NCBI GenBank assembly: GCA_963814355.1
Contig: CAWFCZ010000018.1
Location: forward strand, 806,001-870,000
Direction: 5' to 3'
DNA: 64,000 nt
From: JADGOV01 sp963814355
Lineage (GTDB): Bacteria; Actinomycetota; Actinomycetes; JADGOV01
The translations under genes were made by a program, and so were the position numbers. Below the pieces are notes generated by a model. It worked only from the letters and a program-made list of their open reading frames with translations. It had not been told where the DNA came from and did not search any database. This document shows, in pieces, positions 51,927 to 60,656 of this stretch; the stretch's first letter is position 1, and each line of letters opens with the position of its first letter.

Positions 51927-54900
51927 GTGCGGGTTTCGGGTTTGCGGACAACCATGGTTGGCGCGCTCAGCGTGGCGACCGCGCTGGCGGTCGCTCCGGC
52001 GGGGGGCGCCGTTGCCGGCCAACCAGCCGGGAAGGGCGCGCCCGCACCGGCCCCGGCCAGCACCTCCCCGGCGGTCGCCATCTCGCCCACCGCCAGCGCC
52101 GCGCTGCGTTTCGAGCCGAACGTCGGCCAGGCGCCGGCGTCGGTCCGGTACCTGGCACGTGGCCCGGCGCAGACCGCCTGGCTCGACCCGACCGGGGTCT
52201 CCGTCGCCGTAGCGGCCAGGCCCAGCGACCACGGCCGGCGGCCGCCCACATCCGCCAAGGCCGCCACACCCAGGCCGGCCGCAGCCGCTCCGATCCGGCT
52301 GTCCTTTGTCGGGGCGGCGCCGACGGCACGCGCGGTCCCGGTCGGCAGAGCACCCGGTGTGAGCAACTACCTCATCGGACGGGACCCGGCCGGCTGGCAC
52401 ACCGGGGTGCCCGCCTGGTCGGGGCTGCGGTTCACCAACGTGTATCCCGGCATCGACGTGCGGTACTCCGCCGGGGCCGACAACGGCCTGCGCTTCGACG
52501 TGCTGGTCGCGCCCGGAGCGGACCCGTCCCGGCTGCGGCTGCGCTTCCCGGCCGGTGCCACCATCGCCTCGGAACACTCCGGCGACCTCGTCGTCAGGAT
52601 CGGGCAAGGACCGCCGCTGCGACTGCACCGGCCGACCACGTACCAGCCGAGCCGGCCGTTCGCCCGGCCATCGGATCCGACCAAGCCGGTGGCGCTGCCG
52701 GCCGCCCAGCCCGGGCAGGCAGCCGTCCCGTCCACCTTCCGGGTCGCCGGCCATGACGTCACGATTGCGCTGGGTCGCTACGACCGCACCCGGGCCCTGG
52801 TCATCGACCCGACTATCGTCTATTCGACCCCGTTCCCCGGATCCGTGGAGGATCTCGCGGTGGACCGCACCGGGGCGGTCTACCTCGCCTCGACGGCCAT
52901 CTCCGCGGGCGCCCCGGTGCGCCGGCTGGGCCCCACGGACGGCAACGACGCGGTAGTGGCGAAGGTGGACCGCACCGGCAGCGTGCTGGAGTGGATCACC
53001 TACCTCGGCGGTTCCTCATACGATTCGGCGACGGCTCTGGCGGTCGACCCCGAGGGCGGGACCCTCGTCACCGGGTACACCTCCTCGACGGACTTTCCGC
53101 TCCGCCGACCGACGCGATCACGGCCGGCCGGCTCGTTCGTGGCCGCCCTGAACAGCGGTGGCACCGCCGTGAGCTTCGCCTCCTACGTCGGGACCGGCAC
53201 CAGCTACGCCGTCGACGTCGCCGCCGGGCCGGCCCACCGAGCGATGGTGCTGCTCACCGCGCACACCGCCGGGCTGCCGCTGGTCGGACGGAACGCGCGA
53301 CCCTACCGCGGCTCTGACGACGGCTACCTCACCGCGCTCGACGTGCACGCCGGGCGGGTGGCCTTCGGTGGCTACCTCGGCGGCTCCCTTCAGGAACTCC
53401 CGGCGGCACTGGCGGTCGGTGCCGACGGCACCAGCTACGTGGTCGGATCCACGGACTCCACGGACTTCCCGGTGCGCGGCGCCGTACAACCGGACAGCGG
53501 CGGTGACTCCGATGGATTCCTGGTCGCGGTCGACCGGCTCGGCACCGTGGTCACCGGGACCTATCTCGGTGGCTCGGACAGCGACACCCCGACCGGTGTG
53601 TCCGTTGGTGGTACCGATGTGGTGGTCGCCGGTGGAACGTACTCCACAGACTTCCCCATCCGCCGGGCCGCTCAGAGCCGACCCGCCGGATACGAGGACG
53701 CCTTCCTTACCCGGTACGGCCTGGGCGGGCGAACCCTCCTGACCTCGACATACCTTGGGGGCCGGGGTTTCGAGGAGGCCGACGGTGTCACCCTCGGCCC
53801 GGACGGCACGGCGTACCTCGCCGGCTACGCGTCCGAGGGCTTTCCGACGCTGCAACCCCTGCCCGACCAGGCCGGGCCTCTGTTCGTGGCCGCAATCGGG
53901 GCCGACGGCCGGATCCGGCGCTCCACGCTGCTCGGCACGTCGGTGGACGGCAACGCGAACGTGTCCGTGATCAAGGCCGACCCCTTCGGGCAGGTGTACC
54001 TCGGGGGGTACGCCGACCCCGGCGTCGTCCCGATAGTTCATCCACTCCCCTTCGACGGCGACACAGGCTTCCTGATGCGGTTGCAGCTGCTCCCGACGAC
54101 GATCCGGACCTGCGCCGGCGTACCGGTGACCATCACGGGTACCGACGGCCCGGACCGGTTGACCGGCACCAACGGCGACGACGTGATCGACGGCCGAGGC
54201 GGGAACGACGTCATTGACGGCCTGGGCGGGAACGACGTCATCTGCGGCGGCCCGGGGGCGGACCGGCTGACCGGCGGGGCCGGCCGGGATGTGCTCCGCG
54301 GTGACGACGGGGCGGACCTCCTCACTGGCGGCCCGGGGGCGGACACCCTCGACGGCGGCCCGGGGGCGGACACCCTCGACGGCGGTCCGGGGCGCGACGC
54401 GCTCACGGGTGGCGCCGGGAACGACCGGCTGGTCGGCGGCCCCGGGGATGACACGCTGTCCGGCGGTGCCGACCGTGACGTGTGTCTGGGGGGTACCGGC
54501 GCCGCGGACACCGCGGTGCAGTGCGAGATCGCCGTCTGCCAGCTGTGCTGGCAGACGGCAGATGCGCCGCCCATCTCCGGGGAGGCACAGCTGTTCGATG
54601 TCGCCGGGTCCACCTCGAAATCGGCCTGGGCGGTCGGGGTCAGTCGCGACGTGGACAGAGTCGTCCGCGGCCTCGTCGAGCACTACACCGGGTCGCGCTG
54701 GCAGGTGGTACCGGTGCCCCTGCCCGCCGACAGTCAGTTGCTGGCCGTCGACGTCGCCGGTACCGACGTGTGGGCGGTCGGGGCCACCTTCGACCGGAGG
54801 GGGGCCGCCCGACCGCTGGTGCTGCACGGCACCGGCCGCACGTGGCGGGTTCTGCCACCGCCGGCCAGCTCCGGCGGCTTGAGCGGTGTCACCGTGGCTG

Positions 54901-55565
54901 CTGGCCAGGTGTGGGTCAGCGGAGCCGACAGCGGCCCGCTCGTCACCCGCTGGACCGGGACCGGATGGTCGCGGCTGCCGAACCCGCCGGGCGTGACGGT
55001 CGCCTCGGATGTGGCCCTCGACGCACCCGGCAATGTGTGGACCGCCGGGTCACGGTACGTCGAACGCCAGGACGGTGTCGCGACCACCGCGGTGCACTGG
55101 ACCGGGAGCCACTGGGAGCGCTCGCCGCTGGGCCCACCGGCCTCGGGCTTCATCGATCAGGAAGTGAACGACGTCTCGGTGATCCCGGGCCTCGGGGTGC
55201 GGGTGGCCGGTGCGGTCGGTGACTTCCGGGGCGGCTTCCGCACGTCGTTCCTGGTGGCCCCGAACGCGCCGGCGGCGAGCCGCACCTTCGCCGGCTTCAC
55301 CGCGGAGCAGTTCGCCGGCGTTGCCTCCGGGGCGTGGCTGGTGGGCTACACCGCGACCGGAGACTATTACGATCCGGGACCGCAGCAGCCGGCGGCCTAC
55401 GGTTGGGACGGGCGCACCTTCCGGACTGCCCCGATCACGACGTTCGGCGAGGCTGCCGCCTTGCTCGGCACGGCGGCGTGGGGCGGCGGCGGGGCCTGGG
55501 CAGTCGGCGGGTACGTCGATCAGACCGGCACCCATGCCCTCATCCTGGAGCACCGGGCACAGTAG
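51927..55565 (+). CDS. Large secreted SBBP beta-propeller / RTX-repeat protein
   Basis: A 1212-residue exported protein from GTG 51927, preceded by GGAGG at five bases. Signal: LRTTMVGALSVATALAVAPA. Next is a DUF7948-like region (RFEPNVGQAPASVRYLARG; PGVSNYLIGRDPAGWHTGVP; YPGIDVRYSA), then SBBP repeats with ITYLGGSSYDSATALAVDPE, GSTDSTDFPVRGAVQPD and related 60-residue units. At about 740-865 lies a run of RTX nonapeptides (GGAGRDVLRGDDGADLLTGG), which bind Ca2+. A further WxxxG-rich propeller forms the C-terminus. Probably an adhesin-like or matrix protein. No RTX-type type I exporter is near. Confidence 0.85.
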   Translation: MRVSGLRTTMVGALSVATALAVAPAGGAVAGQPAGKGAPAPAPASTSPAVAISPTASAALRFEPNVGQAPASVRYLARGPAQTAWLDPTGVSVAVAARPSDHGRRPPTSAKAATPRPAAAAPIRLSFVGAAPTARAVPVGRAPGVSNYLIGRDPAGWHTGVPAWSGLRFTNVYPGIDVRYSAGADNGLRFDVLVAPGADPSRLRLRFPAGATIASEHSGDLVVRIGQGPPLRLHRPTTYQPSRPFARPSDPTKPVALPAAQPGQAAVPSTFRVAGHDVTIALGRYDRTRALVIDPTIVYSTPFPGSVEDLAVDRTGAVYLASTAISAGAPVRRLGPTDGNDAVVAKVDRTGSVLEWITYLGGSSYDSATALAVDPEGGTLVTGYTSSTDFPLRRPTRSRPAGSFVAALNSGGTAVSFASYVGTGTSYAVDVAAGPAHRAMVLLTAHTAGLPLVGRNARPYRGSDDGYLTALDVHAGRVAFGGYLGGSLQELPAALAVGADGTSYVVGSTDSTDFPVRGAVQPDSGGDSDGFLVAVDRLGTVVTGTYLGGSDSDTPTGVSVGGTDVVVAGGTYSTDFPIRRAAQSRPAGYEDAFLTRYGLGGRTLLTSTYLGGRGFEEADGVTLGPDGTAYLAGYASEGFPTLQPLPDQAGPLFVAAIGADGRIRRSTLLGTSVDGNANVSVIKADPFGQVYLGGYADPGVVPIVHPLPFDGDTGFLMRLQLLPTTIRTCAGVPVTITGTDGPDRLTGTNGDDVIDGRGGNDVIDGLGGNDVICGGPGADRLTGGAGRDVLRGDDGADLLTGGPGADTLDGGPGADTLDGGPGRDALTGGAGNDRLVGGPGDDTLSGGADRDVCLGGTGAADTAVQCEIAVCQLCWQTADAPPISGEAQLFDVAGSTSKSAWAVGVSRDVDRVVRGLVEHYTGSRWQVVPVPLPADSQLLAVDVAGTDVWAVGATFDRRGAARPLVLHGTGRTWRVLPPPASSGGLSGVTVAAGQVWVSGADSGPLVTRWTGTGWSRLPNPPGVTVASDVALDAPGNVWTAGSRYVERQDGVATTAVHWTGSHWERSPLGPPASGFIDQEVNDVSVIPGLGVRVAGAVGDFRGGFRTSFLVAPNAPAASRTFAGFTAEQFAGVASGAWLVGYTATGDYYDPGPQQPAAYGWDGRTFRTAPITTFGEAAALLGTAAWGGGGAWAVGGYVDQTGTHALILEHRAQ
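54138..54507 (+). repeat. RTX calcium-binding repeat array with a duplicated 27-bp unit
   Basis: About 13 tandem GGxGxDxLx units encoded in phase within the SBBP gene. A 27-bp unit encoding GGPGADTLD is exactly repeated at 54327-54353 and 54354-54380, showing recent expansion. Not a CRISPR array: the units are coding and lack spacers. Confidence 0.8.
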
Positions 55566-55603
55566 TCCTGCCCGGCACGCCTCGGTGCGACAGGAGACCA
55601 CCA

Positions 55604-56017
55604 GTGCAGGTGACGCCGGGCTGGCAGGTGCCGGACTATGAACTGTCCTGGCGGTTCTCCCGTTCCTCCGGCCCGGGCGGTCAGTCGGTGAACACCACCG
55701 ACAGTCGCGTCGAGCTCTCCTTCGACGTGGCCGGCGCGGCGTCGCTGCCACCGGAGCTGCGGGAGCGGGCGCTCCAACGCCTCGGCACCCGGCTGGTCGA
55801 CGGGGTGCTCACCGTGACCGCCTCGGAGCACCGTTCCCAGCTGCGTAACCGGCAGGCGGCGGCGGCCCGCCTCGCCGGGCTGCTCCGCGACGCGGTCCGC
55901 CCGCCGGCCCAGCCGAGGCGGCCGACTCGGCCGAGTCGGCGGGCCCGGGAGCGCCGCCTGGCGGCCAAGGCGCACCGGGCAGGGATCAAGCGTCTGCGCG
56001 GTCGTCCGGAGGAGTGA
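55604..56017 (+). CDS. arfB: Alternative ribosome-rescue factor ArfB (YaeJ)
   Basis: A 137-residue peptidyl-tRNA hydrolase that frees stalled ribosomes. The catalytic GGQ is in SSGPGGQSVNTTDSRVEL, and the positively charged C-terminal tail (RRARERRLAAKAHRAGIKRL) that enters the mRNA channel is present. GTG 55604 has GGAG eight bases before. It follows the SBBP gene and overlaps the 3' end of the small membrane-protein gene antisense. Confidence 0.93.
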   Translation: MQVTPGWQVPDYELSWRFSRSSGPGGQSVNTTDSRVELSFDVAGAASLPPELRERALQRLGTRLVDGVLTVTASEHRSQLRNRQAAAARLAGLLRDAVRPPAQPRRPTRPSRRARERRLAAKAHRAGIKRLRGRPEE

Positions 56018-56195
56018 CCTTCGGCGCCGCGGTGGGCGGCGGCGGGTCGAAGCGGCGCGGCACCCGCTTGAGCTGCTTGGTCATCGACCGGAAGAGGAAA
56101 ACGCACAGCAGGCACAGGACGACGATGACCAGCAGCCCGATCGGGCCGGACTGGCCGGCACCGACGGTGACCGCGAGCTGCACGGTGGAAGTCAC
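55986..56195 (-). CDS. Small single-helix membrane protein (Rv1083-like)
   Basis: A 69-residue protein with one helix (IGLLVIVVLCLLCVFLFRS) and a basic stop-transfer run (MTKQLKRVPRRFDPP). The same type accompanies mca in Mycobacterium (Rv1083). Function unknown. It starts 11 bases after the mca stop on the same strand, so it is probably co-transcribed. Confidence 0.75.
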   Translation of the reverse strand: MTSTVQLAVTVGAGQSGPIGLLVIVVLCLLCVFLFRSMTKQLKRVPRRFDPPPPTAAPKVTPPDDRADA

Positions 56196-56206
56196 GGTTC
56201 AGTCTG

Positions 56207-57130
56207 TCACCGGACGGAGCGCCGGGCGCCGCCGGGCCCGCCGGCGGTGGTCACCCGCCGGTCCGGCCGGATCCCGGCGAACAAGTCGTCTTCGGGCAGC
56301 CCGCTCGCCACCCTGGACTGGGCCAGCTGGTAGTCCTCGGTCGGCCAGGCGGCCCGCTGCACCTCCAGCGGGCAGGCAAACCAGAAGCTCTTCGGATCCA
56401 CCTGGGTGGCGTGCGCGAGCAGGGCCTTGTCCCGGGCCTCGAAGTAGTCCGCGCACCGCACCCGAGTGGTCACCCTTTCGCGGTCCTCCGGCTTGTCTAC
56501 CCAGTCCGCCAGCCGCTCGACATAGGGCGACTCCAGCCCCATCGACACCATCTCGGTGTGCAGCGCCTCGAACCGGGCCTTGTGGAAGGTCATGTGGTAA
56601 TAGAGCTTCAGCGGTCGCCACGGCTCGCCCAGCTCCGGTGCGTAGCCGGGATCACCGGCGCGCTCGAAGGCGAACACGCTCACGCGGTGACACATGATGT
56701 GGTCCGGATGCGGATACCCGCCGTTCTCGTCATAGGTCAGGACCACGTGCGGCCGCTCCCGACGCAGCAGCTCGACCAGCGGCCGGCCGGCGTCGGCCAC
56801 GTCCACGGTGGCGAAGCTGCCCACCGGCAGCGGCGGCAGCGGATCGCCCTCCGGAAGCCCGGAGTCGACGAAACCCAGCCAGACCTGCCGGACGCCGAGG
56901 ATCTCCCGAGCCCGCTCCATCTCCCGTCGTCGCACGCTCGGCAGGTCGGCCACGATCTCGGGTCGGTCCATCGCCGGGTTGAGAATGGAGCCGCGCTCGC
57001 CGCCGGTGAGCGTGGCGACCAACACGTCGACCCCCTCGGCCGCGTACCGGGCCATGGTCGCGGCCCCCTTGCTCGACTCGTCGTCGGGGTGGGCATGGAC
57101 GGCCAGCAGTCGCAGTTGTTCGACAAGCAC
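56207..57130 (-). CDS. mca: Mycothiol S-conjugate amidase
   Basis: A 307-residue zinc amidase of the LmbE/MshB superfamily that cleaves mycothiol conjugates of toxins. Zinc ligands: HAHPDDESSKG and YPHPDHIMCH; the Tyr and Asp in VVLTYDENGGYPHPDH are typical. The Mca-specific LKLYYHMTFHKARFEALH block is there. GTG 57130 is used since it begins VEQLRLLAVHAHPDDE; the frame is open to 57166. Together with mshB at 21 kb it shows that the host makes mycothiol. Confidence 0.95.
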   Translation of the reverse strand: MLVEQLRLLAVHAHPDDESSKGAATMARYAAEGVDVLVATLTGGERGSILNPAMDRPEIVADLPSVRRREMERAREILGVRQVWLGFVDSGLPEGDPLPPLPVGSFATVDVADAGRPLVELLRRERPHVVLTYDENGGYPHPDHIMCHRVSVFAFERAGDPGYAPELGEPWRPLKLYYHMTFHKARFEALHTEMVSMGLESPYVERLADWVDKPEDRERVTTRVRCADYFEARDKALLAHATQVDPKSFWFACPLEVQRAAWPTEDYQLAQSRVASGLPEDDLFAGIRPDRRVTTAGGPGGARRSVR

Positions 57131-57146
57131 GGGATGATTCTTACCG

Positions 57147-57548
57147 ATGGATCCACGAGCGCCCACCCGGCGAGCGCCAGCCGGCCGCTACGGTGTCGCC
57201 CGGCCGCCCCGCGTCTTCTACGCGGTCGGCGGGGCGCTGCTCGTCGTGCTGACGGTGGTCATCGTCGTGCTGGGCCGCGACGCCGGCACGCCGAAAGTGA
57301 CCTACGGGGTACGCGCCTTCAGCACCGCGGAGCATTCGGTGCAGATCACTTTCGAGGTCCGTCTCCCGGCCGGCGCGACCGCTACCTGCCTGCTCCGCGC
57401 CCGGGACCGCGCCGGTGCCGAGGTGGGCCGCCGGCACGTTACGGTCGTCGGATCCGAGCGTCGGGGCACCGTGGTCCGTACCGAAACCCTGACCACCAGT
57501 GGCCGCCCGGTGACCGGGGAAGTCAACGACTGCCGGCTCACCGGCTAG
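57147..57548 (+). CDS. DUF4307 family membrane protein
   Basis: A 133-residue protein with one membrane helix (VFYAVGGALLVVLTVVIVVL) and an extracytoplasmic beta domain (AEHSVQITFEVRLPAGATAT, then a Cys pair and NDCRLTG). It matches DUF4307 and the position of Rv1081c between mca and greA. Function unknown. It is divergent from mca with only 16 bases between their start codons. Confidence 0.85.
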   Translation: MDPRAPTRRAPAGRYGVARPPRVFYAVGGALLVVLTVVIVVLGRDAGTPKVTYGVRAFSTAEHSVQITFEVRLPAGATATCLLRARDRAGAEVGRRHVTVVGSERRGTVVRTETLTTSGRPVTGEVNDCRLTG

Positions 57549-57557
57549 CCTCGAAGG
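57546..57557 (+). promoter_or_regulatory. Candidate leaderless promoter -10 (TAGCCT) for greA
   Basis: TAGCCT at 57546-57551, six bases before the greA ATG. It starts inside the DUF4307 stop codon region. Confidence 0.5.
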
Positions 57558-58055
57558 ATGACGTCCGCCGATGTGGCCAATATCACGTGGCTCACCCAGG
57601 AGGCTTTCGACCGCCTCACGCGCGAGCACGACGCCCTTGTCGAGGGACGGAAGGACATCTCGGCCAAGATCGAGGCAGCGCGCGAGGAGGGTGACCTCAA
57701 AGAGAACGGCGGCTACCACGCCGCGAAGGAGGAGCAGGGCAAGCAGGAGGCCCGGATCCGGCAGCTCGAGCAACTGCTCCGCACCGCGAAGGTGGGTGAG
57801 ACACCGACCGAGAAGGGGGTCGCCGGACCCGGCACGGTCGTGACCGTGGCCTTCGGCGACGGTGACCAGGAGACCTTCCTCATTGGCTCCCGGGAGGACA
57901 GCGCCGCCCGAGACGACATCGAGGTCTACTCCGCACAGTCCCCGCTGGGCCGGGCGCTGACCGGGCTGCGGGCCGGTCAGCGCGCGTCGTACGCACTGCC
58001 TAGCGGCAAGCAGATGTCCGTCCAACTACTCGACGTCAAGTCCTACTCCGGCTAG
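57558..58055 (+). CDS. greA: Transcription elongation factor GreA
   Basis: A 165-residue protein that rescues backtracked RNA polymerase. The N-terminal coiled coil (LTREHDALVEGRKDISAKIE ... EEGDLKENGGYHAAKEEQGK) contains the acidic tip DLKEN; the C-terminal FKBP-like domain is VTVAFGDGDQETFLIGSRED and SPLGRALTGLRAGQ. Length and order match Rv1080c. The start is six bases after TAGCCT. Confidence 0.97.
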   Translation: MTSADVANITWLTQEAFDRLTREHDALVEGRKDISAKIEAAREEGDLKENGGYHAAKEEQGKQEARIRQLEQLLRTAKVGETPTEKGVAGPGTVVTVAFGDGDQETFLIGSREDSAARDDIEVYSAQSPLGRALTGLRAGQRASYALPSGKQMSVQLLDVKSYSG

Positions 58056-58130
58056 CCCGCACCACCGAGATCCACCGGCACGAGAACAGCACGAACTGAC
58101 ACGCAGCGCGAACCGACAAAGGAGTCGGGA

Positions 58131-59243
58131 ATGACGGAGCAGCAGCCCGCGCCGGACCCCTTCCCGCTGGAAGGGGTGGACGCCATCGTGTTCGCCGTGG
58201 GCAACGCCCGCCAGGCGGCCCACTTCTACTCCTCGGTGTTCGGCATGCGGCTCACCGCCTACGCCGGGCCTGAGACCGGATCCCGCGACGAGGCCAGTTA
58301 CGTCCTGGACTCCGGTGGCGCCCGGTTCGTGGTCCGCGGGCCGGTGCGCGCCGGCACCCCGCTCGGGGAGCACGTCGCCCGCCACGGTGACGGGGTGGTG
58401 GACATCGCGTTGCGGGTACCGGACGCCGCCCGGGCCTATGAGCTGGCGGTGGCCCGCGGCGCCCGCGGGTTGGAGGAGCCGACGCTGCTGGAAGACGAGA
58501 CCGGCAAGGTGGTTCGGGCGGCGATCGCCACCTACGGCGAGACCCGGCACTCCCTGGTGGAGCGCTCGGCGTACTCCGGCCCTTACTTACCCGGGTTCAC
58601 GGCCCGCGAGCCGTTGCTCGCGCCGCCCGCCAAGCGCTTTTTCCAGGCCGTCGATCACGTCGTCGGCAACGTGGAACTCGGCCGGATGGATGAGTGGGTC
58701 GCCTTCTACAACACCGTCATGGGCTTCACGAACATGAAGGAGTTCGTCGGCGCGGACATCGCCACCGAGTACTCGGCGCTGATGTCGAAGGTGGTGGCCG
58801 ACGGCAAGCGCAAGGTCAAGTTCCCGCTGAACGAGCCGGCGGTGGGCAAGCGGAAGTCACAGATCGATGAGTACCTGGAGTTCTACGGCGGCCCGGGCGC
58901 CCAGCACGTCGCGCTGGCCACCAACGACATCGTCGCCGCGGTCCGCGGCATGCGAGCCGCCGGGATGGACTTCCTGGCGACGCCGTCGTCGTACTACGAC
59001 ACCCTGGGGGAATGGGTCGGCGACACCCGGGTCCCGTTGCAGACCCTGCGCGAGCTGCACATCCTCGCCGACCGTGACGAGGACGGCTACCTGCTGCAGA
59101 TCTTCACCAAGCCGGTACAGGACCGGCCCACGGTGTTCTTCGAGCTGATCGAACGCCACGGCTCCCTCGGCTTCGGCAAGGGGAACTTCAAGGCACTGTT
59201 CGAGGCCATCGAGCGCGAACAGGGGCTGCGCGGCAACCTCTGA
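58131..59243 (+). CDS. hppD: 4-hydroxyphenylpyruvate dioxygenase
   Basis: A 370-residue Fe(II) dioxygenase of tyrosine breakdown that makes homogentisate. Two VOC-fold halves are present. The iron ligands are His in AVDHVVGNVE, His in AQHVALATND and Glu in FFELIERHG near the C-terminus. The C-terminal helix FGKGNFKALFEAIEREQ is typical. No other homogentisate gene lies nearby. ATG 58131 is preceded by AAAGGAG. Confidence 0.96.
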   Translation: MTEQQPAPDPFPLEGVDAIVFAVGNARQAAHFYSSVFGMRLTAYAGPETGSRDEASYVLDSGGARFVVRGPVRAGTPLGEHVARHGDGVVDIALRVPDAARAYELAVARGARGLEEPTLLEDETGKVVRAAIATYGETRHSLVERSAYSGPYLPGFTAREPLLAPPAKRFFQAVDHVVGNVELGRMDEWVAFYNTVMGFTNMKEFVGADIATEYSALMSKVVADGKRKVKFPLNEPAVGKRKSQIDEYLEFYGGPGAQHVALATNDIVAAVRGMRAAGMDFLATPSSYYDTLGEWVGDTRVPLQTLRELHILADRDEDGYLLQIFTKPVQDRPTVFFELIERHGSLGFGKGNFKALFEAIEREQGLRGNL

Positions 59244-59270
59244 GCGCGGGCGGCCGGCCGCCGGACGGGA

Positions 59271-59282
59271 TACGGTTTCGCC
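59271..59282 (+). promoter_or_regulatory. Candidate leaderless promoter -10 (TACGGT) for the TrkH/KtrB gene
   Basis: TACGGT at 59271-59276, six bases before the GTG at 59283. Confidence 0.5.
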
Positions 59283-60656
59283 GTGCCGCAACGACGCCCG
59301 GTGACGCGGCGGTCGCGGCTGAGCCATGCACTGCGGCTGCACCACCCGGCGCAGGCCGTCATCTACGCCTTCGCGATCGCGGTGGCGGTGGGCACGGTGC
59401 TGCTCATGCTGCCCGCGTCCTCGGCCGACGGCGGCGCCAGCACCTTCCGGGTGGCGCTGTTCACCTCCACCTCCGCGCTGTGCGTCACCGGGCTCACGGT
59501 GGTCGACACCGCCACGCACTGGTCGGCCTTCGGGCAGGTGGTGATCCTGGCCGGCATCCAGACCGGCGGCTTCGGCATCATGACCTCCGCGTCCTTGCTC
59601 GGCCTGCTCGTCTCCCGGCGGCTCGGGCTGCGTACCCGGCTGGTGGCCCAGACCGAGACCAACTCGCTGGCCCTCGGTGACGTCAGCCGGGTGCTGCGGG
59701 GAGTGGCGCTGACCAGCCTGTCCATCGAGGCGCTGGTGGCCATGCTGCTGACGGTTCGGCTGGTGGCCGGCGGCGGCGTCGGCCTGGGCCGGGCGATCTA
59801 CCTCGGGGTCTTCCATTCGGTGTCGGCGTTCAACAACGCGGGCTTCGCGCTGTGGAGCGACAGCCTGGTGCGTTACGTCAGCGACCCCTGGTTCTGCCTG
59901 CCGATCGCGGCCGCCACGATCGTCGGTGGTCTCGGCTTCCCGGTGCTGTTCGAGCTCCGCCGCGAGCTTCGCTCGCCCCGACGATGGTCCGTACACACCA
60001 AGATCACTTTGCTAGCGACGATCGTGCTGCTCGCCAGCGGCATGGTCGTCCTGCTGGCCCTGGAATGGACCAACCCGGCGACGCTGGGGCCGCTGCACGC
60101 GCCCGGCAAAGTGCTGGCCGGCTTCTTTCAGAGCGTGATGCCGAGGACCGCGGGCTTTAACAGCCTGGACTACGGCCAAATGGGCAAGGAGTCCTTGCTG
60201 GTGACCGACGTCCTGATGTTCATCGGCGGCGGGAGCGCCAGCACCGCCGGTGGTATCAAGGTGACCACGTTCACCGTTTTGCTGTTCGCGATCCTGGCTG
60301 AGGCCCGCGGCGACGAGGCCGTCGAGTCCTTCGGACGCCGGGTGCCGCCCGCGGCCTTGCGCCAGGCCCTGTCGGTGGCCCTGCTCGGCGTCGCGATGGT
60401 GGTCGCCGGGACGCTCGCCATGCTGGAGATCACCGGGCTCGGGCTTGACCAGGTCCTGTTCGAAGTGGTGTCGGCCTTCGCCACGGTCGGCCTGTCCACC
60501 GGCATCACCCCCACCTTGCCGGCGGCCGCTCAGTACCTGCTGGTGGGGTTGATGTTCAGCGGCCGGGTGGGGACAGTCACCCTAGCCTCCGCGCTGGCCC
60601 TGCGGCAACGGCGGCGGCTGTACCAACTACCGGAGGAGCGACCCATCATTGGCTAG
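59283..60656 (+). CDS. TrkH/KtrB family K+ transporter membrane subunit
   Basis: A 457-residue membrane protein with eight or more helices in four M1-P-M2 units. Pore-loop Gly motifs lie in STSALCVTGLTVVD, SVSAFNNAGFALW, PRTAGFNSLDYGQ and FATVGLSTGITP. GTG 59283 is six bases after TACGGT. The stop overlaps the regulatory subunit gene by eight bases, so the pair is translated together. It takes up K+ (or Na+/K+) under control of the RCK subunit. Confidence 0.93.
   Translation: MPQRRPVTRRSRLSHALRLHHPAQAVIYAFAIAVAVGTVLLMLPASSADGGASTFRVALFTSTSALCVTGLTVVDTATHWSAFGQVVILAGIQTGGFGIMTSASLLGLLVSRRLGLRTRLVAQTETNSLALGDVSRVLRGVALTSLSIEALVAMLLTVRLVAGGGVGLGRAIYLGVFHSVSAFNNAGFALWSDSLVRYVSDPWFCLPIAAATIVGGLGFPVLFELRRELRSPRRWSVHTKITLLATIVLLASGMVVLLALEWTNPATLGPLHAPGKVLAGFFQSVMPRTAGFNSLDYGQMGKESLLVTDVLMFIGGGSASTAGGIKVTTFTVLLFAILAEARGDEAVESFGRRVPPAALRQALSVALLGVAMVVAGTLAMLEITGLGLDQVLFEVVSAFATVGLSTGITPTLPAAAQYLLVGLMFSGRVGTVTLASALALRQRRRLYQLPEERPIIG

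Noticed and set aside
54138..54507. Possible CRISPR-like repeat array
   Set aside because: Repeats are contiguous, in phase and encode GGxGxDxLx; there are no unique spacers and no cas genes.
53118..54827. 569-codon minus-strand open frame opposite the SBBP/RTX gene
   Set aside because: Antisense of a repetitive gene; its apparent Val/Arg/Pro repeats only mirror the RTX coding repeats.
59249..59262. GGCGGCCGGCCGCC palindrome after hppD
   Set aside because: A 14-base dyad without loop made only of G and C is expected in such DNA; too weak to call a terminator.
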